Below, piece by piece: positions 15,424 to 25,107 of a stretch of DNA of 39,940 nucleotides. The stretch comes from Eubacteriales bacterium (GTDB lineage Bacteria > Bacillota > Clostridia > Saccharofermentanales > UBA5734). A program made the translations under genes and the position numbers. Within the stretch, counting starts at the first letter, position 1; each line of letters starts with the position of its first letter. The notes under the pieces are model-generated. The model saw only the letters and a list, made by a program, of their open reading frames with translations. It searched no databases and was not told where the DNA came from. The stretch covers positions 1-39,940 of the forward strand of contig JAQVJP010000011.1 in assembly GCA_028695145.1 (NCBI GenBank), given 5' to 3'.

Positions 15424-16695
15424 TTATTGATTACCTGTAAATTGAGTATAAAGCATGAGTAAATTTTCTGCCATCACAAGTTCATTGTATCGTGAGGCGG
15501 ATAAATCAACAGCCTTCTCAGCGTAACTGACATATAATTCCTTATCGGTCAATAGCTTTTCAAGGGCATCTGCCAATGCGTCGGAGTTGTTGGGTTCGTA
15601 CAGTATACCGGCCTCACCCACAATTTCCGGAAAGGAACCGGTTGCTGGCTCCACGACAGGGCGACCAGCCGCAAATGCTTCACACAGATACAGTCCTACT
15701 CCTTCTTCAAAGGTGATAGGTACAGATAGTACGGATATTGAGTTGTAAAAACCAGCATGATCCTCCAGACTGTAATCATCGACTATCTCTACCACCTCTT
15801 TGTAGGGCGAAAGCAGACGCTTTATCTCCTTCATGAAGCGCTTGTCTTTTCCGGTATAACCTCCTGCTATTTTTAGTCTGAGGTTTTTGATTGTCCCCCT
15901 TTCCTTTAGCTTGATAAACGCATCAGCCAGTATATCAAGTCCGTTTTCACGATTCATCCGGTAGAAGAAACCGATTACCGGATCTTCGGGATAACCCGTG
16001 GAGGCATATTTTTGCCTGTCTACTCCGGGATAAATCACATCTATCTCCGTTAGTTGAGGAAGGCGCTGCCGGATGAACTCCTTGTAGAATTGGCTGGTTG
16101 TAATAAATCGGTCTACATATCGGCTATTATCAATAATTCCCTGCCAAGCGGCCGAAGCATCCTTTTTATTCATGCTGTCGATCCACACCTCTTCGTCTTG
16201 CACAGAACAGATAATGGGAATATCCATCTGCAAGCGAATCATCCGGGCAATACCTAGCAATAACGAACTGGAAAGGTGGATGATATCCGGCTTTTCCTGC
16301 TCTTTGATCCATTGAATCAATTGGGAAACCTGCTCTTGAAACACCGCATCCTCACCGTTGATCATGGATAATGTCATCGCCTCCGCACCTTGAGCCGAAG
16401 TTGTACCCGACATGGAAGAAGCAATATTCAACATCGCATTCGATGCGGTAAAACGTTCCAGCCACTTGGGCATCTTTCTTTTACAAAAAAACTTTTGTGC
16501 TGTATAGAAAGTAGTCGCCGGGAAAAACAAAGGGGCATCAGCCTGAAACGATTTATGTTTAAGGGGTAGATAAAGCGGCATAATAATTACCTTGTGTCCG
16601 GCTTTGCGTAATGCCGATGCCTGTAGATTATCACGGAAACAATTCCCGCAATAAAAGGAGTCGCCGGAGCCGGGTATGATAAATAATATCTTCAT
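15424..16695 (-). CDS. Glycosyltransferase family 4-like (GT-B fold)
   Basis: 423 residues. The N-terminal Rossmann domain begins MKILFIIPGSGDSFYCGNCF, an unusual Cys-containing acceptor-side motif (CGNCFRDN). The C-terminal domain has the GT4 donor-site pattern: VIGFFYRMNRENGLDIL, then FEEGVGLYLCEAFAAGRPVV and GSFPEIVGEAGILY. No membrane segment or signal, so it acts in the cytosol on a nucleotide sugar. It overlaps the permease gene by 4 bp, which suggests that it glycosylates the compound which the ABC transporter moves. By context the acceptor could be the terpenoid made by the cyclase of this operon; that is inference. Confidence 0.85.
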   Translation of the reverse strand: MKILFIIPGSGDSFYCGNCFRDNLQASALRKAGHKVIIMPLYLPLKHKSFQADAPLFFPATTFYTAQKFFCKRKMPKWLERFTASNAMLNIASSMSGTTSAQGAEAMTLSMINGEDAVFQEQVSQLIQWIKEQEKPDIIHLSSSLLLGIARMIRLQMDIPIICSVQDEEVWIDSMNKKDASAAWQGIIDNSRYVDRFITTSQFYKEFIRQRLPQLTEIDVIYPGVDRQKYASTGYPEDPVIGFFYRMNRENGLDILADAFIKLKERGTIKNLRLKIAGGYTGKDKRFMKEIKRLLSPYKEVVEIVDDYSLEDHAGFYNSISVLSVPITFEEGVGLYLCEAFAAGRPVVEPATGSFPEIVGEAGILYEPNNSDALADALEKLLTDKELYVSYAEKAVDLSASRYNELVMAENLLMLYTQFTGNQ

Positions 16696-19600
16696 ACGAA
16701 CAACCGTTTTGATTTTTCAATTTCTTCTTTAACCGATATCTTTACAAAAACCAATACGAAGACCATAAAGACAATTATAAAGATCAAAGCTAATAACCAT
16801 ATCCAAATACCTGCATTTGTAAATGTACTGCTTACCCCTATTAAAGCACTTATAAAACCTGTGGCAAGTGCGTACAACGGGACAAGCAGATTTTCTTTAT
16901 ACAAAAGCATCTCTATTCTCTTGTCTGTAAACCCCAATGTACGGTACATATTTATTTCCCTCATCCGCATGGAAAGATTTTTACGAATCACGATAACAAA
17001 GCCCATAATACCCAGCAATAATCCTAAACATCCAAGCGTCATAAAAATGGTCAGGTAGGTGTCTGTCACGGTATTGAATTGTCTGAGTCGGTCGTTTGTA
17101 GTTAAAATCCGCACGCCATATTCATTCAACGCTTGAGAGAGAAGACTTTTAACCTCTTCTTTCTCTGCTTCATCCACTTTAAGAAGAAATACCTCACTGC
17201 CGGTTGTTTCCTCCCATATTTCCCGAAACAAGGCCTGGTCTATCAAAATATTCCCTTGAAAGATGGAATTAGATAACGTTCCGGCCAGCTGTATGGCAAC
17301 CCGTTGTCCCTTGTCTCCTTCATACCAAAGGGTATCTCCCAAATTTAGCCTCAAACCCCAGGTAAGTACGGTGGCATCGACTAATGCCGGATAAACAGAA
17401 TCATTACGCGCCTTCATCTGTTCGAAAAAGGCTTTTCTTTCCAGAGGATACAAACTTTGTTCAATCTGAAAATCACTGGCAGACAAAGCGTTCATATCAA
17501 TCCCCAGCACTGTAGAGTTCTTTACTTTATTAAGATTCAGACAACTTGCATCATCGGCACTATACCGTAAACACTGGAGTATTTCCGTATCAGGAGGCAA
17601 ATCTGTAAGCGAAAGTTTTTCCCTGCCTGCCTGCGTTGCCATGGAATGATAAATAGGCACACTGCTTTCACACCAGAGCGCATATCCTCCCGTTCCGGTA
17701 CGAAGCTGCGAACTGTCGGCAAACCCTTTCCGGTTTAGTCCTACAGAAAAGACGATAAACACACCGGTTGCTAAAGCCAGAAAAGATAACATAGCCTGCT
17801 TTTTGCCAGCATATAAGGTAGACCATGTCAGGCTGGAAACATGAAAATTATCCTTCGCAGCAGATGCATTGCGGGTAATAAGGAAGTCCCCCCACAAAGC
17901 TGCCATTCCAATCAGCACAACTCCCGTTGTTACAAAAAGGGTTACTGAATGTAGAAAAAACACATTGATGCCTATCATACCTATCGCCAGCACACCCGAA
18001 AGGATAAGCAAAACTCTTTTAGTTCGGATACTTCCTTTTTTTCGTCCGGATACTTTCTGTTTCTCCTTCATCATCTTTACAAGCATCAGACGAAGCAGTA
18101 CCAAAGACAGCGTGATACCTGCAAAAAAGCCAATAAGTATAGTAATCAAATCCGGATATACAATAAAACCACCTGTTTGTGTGGCTCCTATCCACACATT
18201 TCCAAGCATCCACATCACCAGGCTGGTATATAGCAATCCGACCAAGACCCCGGCAACCGATGCTACCAGTACAACAGGAGCCAATTCAATCCAAAGGATT
18301 TTAACAATACGTTTCCGCGTATAGCCAAGTGATTGAAGCAGTTCTATTTCATGCCTCCGCTGATAAAGCATTTCGGTCAACGGAATCAGCATCAGCATCA
18401 TTGCGGAAACTATAATAAAGAAAGCGAGTGCAAGAAAAAGTCCGGAGAAATCTACGCCATTCTTTGCGGCATCCAATCCTGCTTCGCGGGGCGAAATAAG
18501 TTGAATACTAAATATGGCCGGAGTAAGTTCCGACAGATCGGGTTCCGCATTGGCCACCCTAACGGCTGTAGCATTTCCATAAGCATTGCCCCACTCCTTC
18601 GCCACTGCATCGTAAGCAATAATAGCTTTGGGAGTACTTCGGTAAAGTTTCCAATAGTCTTCGTCCTCATCAGTTATCAGATCCATATTAATGGGAAGAT
18701 CGCTATCCCAATCGGTACACCGTTCCACATCAGAAAGGCCCGGAAACTCGGCGCTCAAGGTGCTGTCTTGCCGCAATTGGGCCAATGGAACAATTTGCCG
18801 CACCTGAAATTGGATGGTATCCGTATGCAATATCTTTAATTCCTTGGAAGTAAAATAAGAAACCTTTATGGTATCGCCCACCCTGGCATGCAGCCTGCGG
18901 GCCGAATAATCGGAAAGAATAATCTCATTCTTCTTCAATAAATCTCCATTATACCGGTCTGTCGCTGTTACGAAAGAATAAGGAATGGAAGCCCCGTCCA
19001 ACTCTATTGAATTGGCAAAATAAGAGAACATCCTATTTGTCTCCCGGTTATTTAGCCGTATTGTTTCCACTACTTCTTCCTGCAGAAAAACCCGGTCGGA
19101 TGTAATTTCCGTATATCCGTTCTTTCGGTCCACCTTTAGTCCGGAACTGGTATAATCCCAGACTTTGGCCAGATCTGCATCAGATAAGGGCTTGTTGTTC
19201 AGTATGAGGTTTATTTTCCCTTCCACTTCAAGAACTTCTGCCAGTTTGTCGCGGTTTACAAAAATATTAAACGGAATGATTTGCTCGTTTTTCATGCTGA
19301 TGTTGCCACCGGATTTCGCATCCACAACCCCGCAAGATGATAGGCGAAGACTGGTTGTGTAGTTTTCGGTTACAAATAGAGAACCAGATGGAACCAATCC
19401 TTTTGCCGGCAGACGAAGTACGATATCAGCCGTTCCTTCCTGCTTCAGTTCATCAGCCAATGCAGAGTTCATCATGACAGAATCTTTGGAAATAGACATA
19501 TCGTCTACTCCCCAAACAAATACTGGAATTAGCTTTTGTCCCTGCGAAACAAAGCCATTTGTCAGCAAGATACCTCTGGCTGATTCTTTTAAAAGGGATG

Positions 19601-19823
19601 TTTTAAGCAGGTTGGAAGACATAAAAGAGTTTCTTGAGAAGATAACAATTTCAGTATCTCCAAAACGTTCCTCCACCTGCCTGACCAAAGTCATCCGGAC
19701 TGAATCCCCTACAACCAGACTACCCACGATTACGGCAACGGTAATAAGTGAAGCTACTGCTATTAATTTATAATAGCGTATATAAAAGGAGATATTCTTA
19801 CGAGCCAGATTTTTTATATTCAT
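16692..19823 (-). CDS. ABC transporter permease, FtsX/YbbP-type with 10 membrane helices
   Basis: 1043 residues. One helix near the N-terminus (about 17-38), a periplasmic domain of roughly 400 residues, then helices in GLFLALAFFIIVSAMMLML, LAPVVLVASVAGVLVGLLY, LITILIGFFAGITLSLVLL and two or three more (to about 690), a second periplasmic domain, and three helices at the C-terminus (YLTIFMTLGCLGLLLGIMG onward). Two FtsX domains are recognisable, each with the LQSLGYTRKRI or YRTLGFTDKRI sequence that contacts the ATPase. This is the layout of type VII ABC systems (LolCDE/MacB/YbbAP), which extract lipids or lipoproteins rather than import solutes. It overlaps the ATPase gene by 4 bp. Confidence 0.9.
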   Translation of the reverse strand: MNIKNLARKNISFYIRYYKLIAVASLITVAVIVGSLVVGDSVRMTLVRQVEERFGDTEIVIFSRNSFMSSNLLKTSLLKESARGILLTNGFVSQGQKLIPVFVWGVDDMSISKDSVMMNSALADELKQEGTADIVLRLPAKGLVPSGSLFVTENYTTSLRLSSCGVVDAKSGGNISMKNEQIIPFNIFVNRDKLAEVLEVEGKINLILNNKPLSDADLAKVWDYTSSGLKVDRKNGYTEITSDRVFLQEEVVETIRLNNRETNRMFSYFANSIELDGASIPYSFVTATDRYNGDLLKKNEIILSDYSARRLHARVGDTIKVSYFTSKELKILHTDTIQFQVRQIVPLAQLRQDSTLSAEFPGLSDVERCTDWDSDLPINMDLITDEDEDYWKLYRSTPKAIIAYDAVAKEWGNAYGNATAVRVANAEPDLSELTPAIFSIQLISPREAGLDAAKNGVDFSGLFLALAFFIIVSAMMLMLIPLTEMLYQRRHEIELLQSLGYTRKRIVKILWIELAPVVLVASVAGVLVGLLYTSLVMWMLGNVWIGATQTGGFIVYPDLITILIGFFAGITLSLVLLRLMLVKMMKEKQKVSGRKKGSIRTKRVLLILSGVLAIGMIGINVFFLHSVTLFVTTGVVLIGMAALWGDFLITRNASAAKDNFHVSSLTWSTLYAGKKQAMLSFLALATGVFIVFSVGLNRKGFADSSQLRTGTGGYALWCESSVPIYHSMATQAGREKLSLTDLPPDTEILQCLRYSADDASCLNLNKVKNSTVLGIDMNALSASDFQIEQSLYPLERKAFFEQMKARNDSVYPALVDATVLTWGLRLNLGDTLWYEGDKGQRVAIQLAGTLSNSIFQGNILIDQALFREIWEETTGSEVFLLKVDEAEKEEVKSLLSQALNEYGVRILTTNDRLRQFNTVTDTYLTIFMTLGCLGLLLGIMGFVIVIRKNLSMRMREINMYRTLGFTDKRIEMLLYKENLLVPLYALATGFISALIGVSSTFTNAGIWIWLLALIFIIVFMVFVLVFVKISVKEEIEKSKRLFV

Positions 19824-20491
19824 CTCAAAATACCTTCTTTAAGAGTTAAGATGCGGTGCGCTACTGAGGAGGTTTCTTCCGAGTGTGTAACCATCACGAT
19901 CGTTGTCTGCAAATTCTGGTTGATTTCCGAGAGTAACGAAGCAATATTCCACGCATTATCGGCATCCAGTTGTCCGGTTGGTTCGTCGGCAAGAAGAAGC
20001 TTGGGCTTCATGATCAAAGCCCGGCAAACAGCCACACGGCTTGCTTCCCCTCCTGATAAGGTTGAGGGATATTGATGTGCAACACCGGATATATTCGTTA
20101 GTTCCAGCAATTTGAGTGCATATTCAGTTTCTTCTTTTCCAGTGCGTGAAGCGTATGCCAAAGCTGGCAGTAAAATATTTTCCAGTACAGTATATTGAGG
20201 CATCAGCCGATGATCCTGAAATACAAAACCGAGCTGTTTATTGCGAACCATTGAATGATCGACTCCTGCTGTAGTCATTTCCGTATCATCCAATAAATAA
20301 CTACCGCCATCGGGTTGAAGCAACGTTCCCAGAATAGACAACAGTGTTGTTTTACCCGAACCTGAAGCTCCTTTTATAGCAACGAACTCACCCTTTCCAA
20401 TCTCCATATTTATTCCACGGAGCACGTTATTCAGCTGATTTTCTCCATCCCGGAAGCTTTTTTTTACATTTGATAGTTTGATTAATGACAT
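19820..20491 (-). CDS. ABC transporter ATP-binding protein (LolD/YbbA type)
   Basis: 223 residues. Walker A GASGSGKTTL (38-47), Q-loop FVFQDHRLMPQYTVLEN, signature LSGGEASRVAVCRAL, Walker B LLLADEPTGQLD and the H-loop in VMVTHSEET are all intact. Size and the QDHRLMPQYTVLEN pattern fit the LolD/MacB/FtsE branch. Partner of the FtsX-type permease encoded 4 bp overlapping downstream; together they form a complete exporter for which a dedicated extracytoplasmic partner may be one of the propellers. Confidence 0.95.
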   Translation of the reverse strand: MSLIKLSNVKKSFRDGENQLNNVLRGINMEIGKGEFVAIKGASGSGKTTLLSILGTLLQPDGGSYLLDDTEMTTAGVDHSMVRNKQLGFVFQDHRLMPQYTVLENILLPALAYASRTGKEETEYALKLLELTNISGVAHQYPSTLSGGEASRVAVCRALIMKPKLLLADEPTGQLDADNAWNIASLLSEINQNLQTTIVMVTHSEETSSVAHRILTLKEGILR

Positions 20492-20508
20492 ATATTTACA
20501 TATTTCGA

Positions 20509-21654
20509 CTATTTATTTCCAAAACATAAAAGCGTACCTTTTGTCGTAAGCACAAAAAAATGATCTCTAATAACGGCCGGCGATCCTATAATCTGTTCGC
20601 CCGTATCGTATTCCCATTCCAATGTTCCTTTTTGGGTGTCCAGGATGGTGACAATACCGGTTTTGGTACATACGATCACTCTATCATCGCAGACCAGCGG
20701 AGAGCTTTCGCCAACATTTCCTTTCAACAGATATTTCCAGTTCACCTTTCCGTCTTTACGGTTTATCGAATACAAATATCGCTCGTAGGAAAGCGCGTAC
20801 ACTGTTTCGGAGGTGATGGATAAGACTGAAACAAATGAGCTGTTCTCATTCGTTGATTTCATTATTTTCTTGTGACGGACAATCTTTCCCTTTTCCAGCA
20901 GAAGTTCGTAGATGTTGCCTGAATAATCGCCAACATAGCAGAAATCGCCCATAATGGCTGGCGATGCAGGTATATAAGCGTCGAGCAACAACGAATCTGT
21001 CGGCATACCTGTACGGGTGTTTATGATGCGCAACCAAGAGTCGCAACCTCCGAATATGACATGTTCCTTCCAGACAGCAACAGCTCCATTCAGGTAGTAT
21101 CCGGACTCGAAGCGGTTTATTTCGGACCCGTCGCGGGCATCCACACAGTAAAGGAAATTATCGTAACTGCCGAACACAACCGACTGCCTGCCTTCGAAAT
21201 TTACTGTATTGGGTGTGGCTGATACCTGTCCCATGGTCTCAAAATTCCAAAGGGTGTCTTTCTTACTTAGAGAAACAGCACTCAAAAAGCCATCGATGCG
21301 TCCAATATAGAGAATGGAATCGTGGATCATCGGAGTGGCTTCGACGGCTGTATTCAGATCATAACTGAAAGCCGGATTTCCTTTTATATCTATCCCCTGG
21401 ATGTGACCTTTTTTGTCGCACCAATAGGTTGTTCCTTTATCCACTACCGGCGAAGAGACCGTCCGGGTATTCCCTTTGTAGCTCCACAACAACACCGGAT
21501 CCTCGGGAAGAGGGGTATCTGTATACCCACTCAAAGCGGCATCTCCACGGAATAACTGCCAGTCCATGTCGCCTTTACCGTCGGAGAAACCGGGACTTCC
21601 GGCACAGCTCATCAATAAATACACCATTCCTGCAAACAGAACCAATCGTTTCAT
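20509..21654 (-). CDS. PQQ-like beta-propeller lipoprotein
   Basis: 381 residues. MKRLVLFAGMVYLLMSCAGS is a lipoprotein signal with the lipobox cysteine at 17. Seven or eight WxxxG-type blades follow (KKDTLWNFETMGQ, KDGKVNWKYLLKGN, QKGTLEWEYDTGEQ). It lies 17 bp before the ABC ATPase gene and 28 bp after the NuoG-like gene. Being membrane-tethered in the periplasm it could be the partner of the exporter or of the periplasmic redox proteins. The fold resembles BamB, but the gene is not next to der or other bam genes and five homologous propellers lie in the same operon, so BamB itself is unlikely. Confidence 0.85.
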   Translation of the reverse strand: MKRLVLFAGMVYLLMSCAGSPGFSDGKGDMDWQLFRGDAALSGYTDTPLPEDPVLLWSYKGNTRTVSSPVVDKGTTYWCDKKGHIQGIDIKGNPAFSYDLNTAVEATPMIHDSILYIGRIDGFLSAVSLSKKDTLWNFETMGQVSATPNTVNFEGRQSVVFGSYDNFLYCVDARDGSEINRFESGYYLNGAVAVWKEHVIFGGCDSWLRIINTRTGMPTDSLLLDAYIPASPAIMGDFCYVGDYSGNIYELLLEKGKIVRHKKIMKSTNENSSFVSVLSITSETVYALSYERYLYSINRKDGKVNWKYLLKGNVGESSPLVCDDRVIVCTKTGIVTILDTQKGTLEWEYDTGEQIIGSPAVIRDHFFVLTTKGTLLCFGNK

Positions 21655-21682
21655 ATTTACTACCTGAATTTTGTTTTGTTTT

Positions 21683-22648
21683 TCAAATTCTGTACAATGC
21701 TCCCGTAGGACACAATTCCGCTAATTCTTCCTTTATATTCTTCCGGTTTTCTTCCGGAAGCACTACTTGCATCCCGAACCCTCTGTCTCTAAAGGTAAAG
21801 CCGTTCTCACTGTTATAAACACATAATCCGCAGCGAATACATTTGGCCTGTTCGTACCATAAATTTCCAACAATATGTATTTTGGTCATGGCCGGTAAAG
21901 CCGAACTGGCTTCATACCGTGATCGTTTTATTCCTTGCAAAGTGGAATAATACCTTAATTTACAATCCCCTCGTCCCGAACAGGCACAGTGCAGGCAATT
22001 GGACGCCGAATGAATGTTCACTTTTAGAAAGGTTCTTTCTTTTTCCGTAAACCGTCCCAAACGAGACAAAAAAGCTTTTTTATCCGGTTTCGGGAAGCTC
22101 ATTTCCATAGCTGCAGACTCAGCATCGGCCATCCCTGCCACCTCACGGATAATCACACGGATTGATACAGGTTCATCCACCGTTCCACGGCGGCAGGCCT
22201 TTTCGCAAGGAGCTTTACAGTTGTCGCAGGCTATCTCCGGAAGTGAAAAGGCAGCAGCAAGGGTATCGTAAGCCTCCTTCTTCCGGTCCGCGTCATAATA
22301 GCCCAGCATCCGTTCAATATCTAACCCCTGGGGGCAGACCAAAGTACAGGGTGCTTCGCAATCTGCCCTATGGTCGCTTAGGAGCAATTCGAGCGACAAG
22401 GTACGTACAAGCCGAACCTCTTCACTATCAGTTTCGATCTGCATTCCTCCCACAGGAGTGGTGGTACATGAGGGTATAATTTGTCCTGTTGAACAGTTCT
22501 TTACGGCGCATACCATGCACGAAGATTTATGCCTGGCTCCCTTTGCATAACAAAGCGAAGGGATTGTATATCCGGCTCTGCGGGCAACTTCCAGCAAGGT
22601 TTCGCCCTCCAATACTTCAACATTGGTATTATCTATCGTAATCACCAT
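21683..22648 (-). CDS. NuoG-like Fe-S protein with inserted GltD-type helical ferredoxin domain
   Basis: 321 residues, cytosolic. Residues 1-75 form a plant-type [2Fe-2S] domain (PSLCYAKGARHKSSCMVCAV, then Cys in IIPSC). Next comes a segment like the helical Fe-S domain of glutamate synthase small subunits (SDHRADCEAPCTLVCPQG, CDNCKAPCEKACRRGTVDEP). Then a His-Cys3-like NuoG motif (HSASNCLHCACSGRGDCKLR) and a C-terminal ferredoxin part (CIRCGLCVYN, ELCPTGALY). The molybdopterin-like domain of true NuoG and the H-cluster domain of HydA are both missing. It is the electron acceptor for the NuoEF fusion encoded 67 bp upstream and probably passes electrons on to the membrane protein of this operon. 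Confidence 0.82.
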   Translation of the reverse strand: MVITIDNTNVEVLEGETLLEVARRAGYTIPSLCYAKGARHKSSCMVCAVKNCSTGQIIPSCTTTPVGGMQIETDSEEVRLVRTLSLELLLSDHRADCEAPCTLVCPQGLDIERMLGYYDADRKKEAYDTLAAAFSLPEIACDNCKAPCEKACRRGTVDEPVSIRVIIREVAGMADAESAAMEMSFPKPDKKAFLSRLGRFTEKERTFLKVNIHSASNCLHCACSGRGDCKLRYYSTLQGIKRSRYEASSALPAMTKIHIVGNLWYEQAKCIRCGLCVYNSENGFTFRDRGFGMQVVLPEENRKNIKEELAELCPTGALYRI

Positions 22649-22715
22649 ATTATTTCTATTTTGTATTGATTCTTTCTCTGTTTCGTATCAGGTATTATCC
22701 AAACCGGACATACCA

Positions 22716-25106
22716 TCAGTTTGCCTTTAAAGGCACTTTCCGAATGGCATCGTAATTACATTCGTTTACACACAATCCGCACAGAACACACTTACTTACG
22801 TCTATCGTATGAACCTCATAAGGCGTATAAGGTATGGCGTCTACCGGACAAGCTTTCGCGCATCGGGTACATCCGATACATTGTTCCGTAACCACGTATT
22901 TAACCATCTCTTTGCAGGTTCCCGTTTTGCATATTCCGTTCACGTGAGCTTCGTATTCTTCGCGAAAATACTTCAGGGTTGTCAGCACCGGGTTGGGGGC
23001 TGTTTTTCCCAATCCGCAAAGAGAAGCCTTCTTTATGTTCAATGCCAGTTGTTCCAACTTGTCGAGATCGGCCATCTCCGCTCTTCCACTGCATATTTTG
23101 TCTAGTATATCAAGCATTCGGCGGATACCCACCCGGCAAAATGTACATTTTCCGCAGGACTGGTCGCAAGTAAAACTCAAAAAGTAACGGGCCATATCAA
23201 CCATACAATCGCTTTCGCTCAGCACCACCAATCCTCCGGAACCCATCATGGCTCCCATCTGATTAAAGGCGTCGAAATCCACCTCAACATCGCATAGATG
23301 AGCAGGAATACAACCACCCGACGGACCACCAATCTGTACGGCCTTCAGCTTCTCGCCATGTTCCAGTCCGCCTCCGATATCCTCGATAATCTGATTGAGG
23401 GTTATTCCCATGGGTACTTCAATCAGTCCGCCGTGACGAATCTTACCGGCCAACGCAAAAACCTTGGTGCCTTTGCTGCTTGGGGTGCCAATCTGGCGAT
23501 AATAATCCGCTCCGTTATTTACTATATACGAAATCTGACTCAACGTCTCCACATTATTCACCAGTGTAGGCAAACCGTGCAATCCTGCCACAGCAGGAAA
23601 AGGAGGTCGTTGTTTCGGGAAACCTCGTTCCCCCTCGATAGAGGCGATAAGTGCAGTCTCTTCTCCACACACAAACGCGCCGGCTCCTTCAAAGATGGTT
23701 ATATCGAATGAAAAGTCACTTCCGGCAATGTTCTCACCAACAAGATTATGTTCGCGGCACATTTCGAGAGCCCTACGAATTCGGACAACCGCAAGCGGGT
23801 ATTCGGCGCGGATATAAAAGATTCCTTTATTGGCTCCCACGGCATATCCGGCTATAATCATGCCTTCTATCACACGGAATGGATAGGATTCAAGCATCAT
23901 GCGGTCCATAAAAGCACCTGGGTCGCCCTCGTCGCCGTTACAGATAACATACTTATCTTTCTTCCCGGAAGCAGCCACAATTTCCCATTTCTTTCCTGTT
24001 GTAAAGCCGCCTCCTCCACGTCCGCGGATGCCGCTTTTCAGAATGGTATTAATTGTTTCGGTAGTGCTACTGGTAAAGAGAACTTTCTTGAGGGCATCGA
24101 AACCGCTGTAAGAAATGTATTCGTCAATGTTAAGCGGCGCCAGAAATCCGAATCCCTGTGTTGAGATGTGTTTCTGTCCAGACAGAAAACTGTCTATCAC
24201 TCCTGTTCGTTCGTTTTCGGGCTTCCATATCACATTATCCCACGTGGAATCGGTATGAAATGTATCAACTTGGTTAAAGAAGCTGTTTTTCAAACGCTTG
24301 AGATAACCCGATGGTTTAAAATGATAATGCAGGATCTCTTTTATTTCGACTGCTTTTACATTCGGATAACGGGTAATTGAACCATCAGCATGCACCACAT
24401 CTATTAGGGGGACCTTATTACATACACCTACACAGCCCACCGGCTTGATGTTCACATCGATACCCAACTCCCCAGAAGCTTTTTGCAGCTCCTTATATAT
24501 GTCGGACGAACCACTGGCCTGACAACACGATCCCATCCCGAGACGGATTTCACCGGCTATCTTTCGTAATTTATTTTTAGTTTCCTCTTTCTCTGTTTTA
24601 TTTTGAAATCCAAGGAAATCCTCTATCACTTCGTTTACTTTCCCAGGTTGCACATGACCATATATTTTCTCATCAATCTGAACCACTGGGGCCAATGTAC
24701 AACAACCCAGACAGGCTATCTTCTCAATGGAGAAAAGCTGATCGTCCGAAGTAATATTGTCGCCTTCCATTTTCAATTCCCTGCGAAACGAATCATATAC
24801 GTTTCCAGCCCCTTTTACGTGACAGGCGGTTCCTGTACATACCTTGATAAGATGCTTTCCGTAAGGGATGTGACGGAACTGGGAGTAAAATGTTGAAACG
24901 CTGATCAATTGAGCCCGGTCTATCTCCGTCCGTTCATAAATATGCTCGAGAGCAGCCGAAGGCAGATAACTGAATTCGTGCTGCAAAGCTTGCAACAACG
25001 GAATAATAATCTGCCGTGATGTGCCAATCCGATCAATAATAGCGTCGACTTTGGCTATCATCTCCTCATTAGCTTCAACGATGTTGTTTTCACAATTACA
25101 TGCCAT
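22716..25106 (-). CDS. NuoE-NuoF fusion: NADH-oxidising flavoprotein with C-terminal ferredoxin
   Basis: 796 residues. Domain order: NuoE-type thioredoxin-like [2Fe-2S] (Cys90, Cys95, Cys132, Cys136; CTGTACHVKG, ACLGCCTLAP), a second thioredoxin-like [2Fe-2S] domain (about 185-260; GSCCQASGS, VGCVGVC), NuoF core with GRGGGGFTTGKKW and NGDEGDPGAFMDR (NADH and FMN binding) and GAGAFVCGEETAL, SLBB-like part, the [4Fe-4S] motif SCGKCTFCRVG, and a 2[4Fe-4S] ferredoxin tail (CIGCTRCAKACP, CVLCGLCVNECN). This equals HydC and HydB of trimeric hydrogenases joined in one chain. It should oxidise NAD(P)H and hand electrons to the NuoG-like protein. No hydrogenase or formate dehydrogenase subunit is in the window. 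Confidence 0.92.
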   Translation of the reverse strand: MACNCENNIVEANEEMIAKVDAIIDRIGTSRQIIIPLLQALQHEFSYLPSAALEHIYERTEIDRAQLISVSTFYSQFRHIPYGKHLIKVCTGTACHVKGAGNVYDSFRRELKMEGDNITSDDQLFSIEKIACLGCCTLAPVVQIDEKIYGHVQPGKVNEVIEDFLGFQNKTEKEETKNKLRKIAGEIRLGMGSCCQASGSSDIYKELQKASGELGIDVNIKPVGCVGVCNKVPLIDVVHADGSITRYPNVKAVEIKEILHYHFKPSGYLKRLKNSFFNQVDTFHTDSTWDNVIWKPENERTGVIDSFLSGQKHISTQGFGFLAPLNIDEYISYSGFDALKKVLFTSSTTETINTILKSGIRGRGGGGFTTGKKWEIVAASGKKDKYVICNGDEGDPGAFMDRMMLESYPFRVIEGMIIAGYAVGANKGIFYIRAEYPLAVVRIRRALEMCREHNLVGENIAGSDFSFDITIFEGAGAFVCGEETALIASIEGERGFPKQRPPFPAVAGLHGLPTLVNNVETLSQISYIVNNGADYYRQIGTPSSKGTKVFALAGKIRHGGLIEVPMGITLNQIIEDIGGGLEHGEKLKAVQIGGPSGGCIPAHLCDVEVDFDAFNQMGAMMGSGGLVVLSESDCMVDMARYFLSFTCDQSCGKCTFCRVGIRRMLDILDKICSGRAEMADLDKLEQLALNIKKASLCGLGKTAPNPVLTTLKYFREEYEAHVNGICKTGTCKEMVKYVVTEQCIGCTRCAKACPVDAIPYTPYEVHTIDVSKCVLCGLCVNECNYDAIRKVPLKAN

Positions 25107-25107
25107 A

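Noticed and set aside
17869-18839. Plus-strand frames of 151 and 168 codons inside the permease gene
   Set aside because: Antisense to a well-supported membrane protein; composition is that of a shadow frame.
20509-21654. BamB outer-membrane assembly factor
   Set aside because: The fold is similar, but the operon holds five such propellers with different anchors and no other bam genes.
21683-25106. Respiratory complex I (nuo) genes
   Set aside because: Membrane subunits and NuoB/C/D/I are missing, NuoE and NuoF are fused and the NuoG-like protein lacks its large domain.
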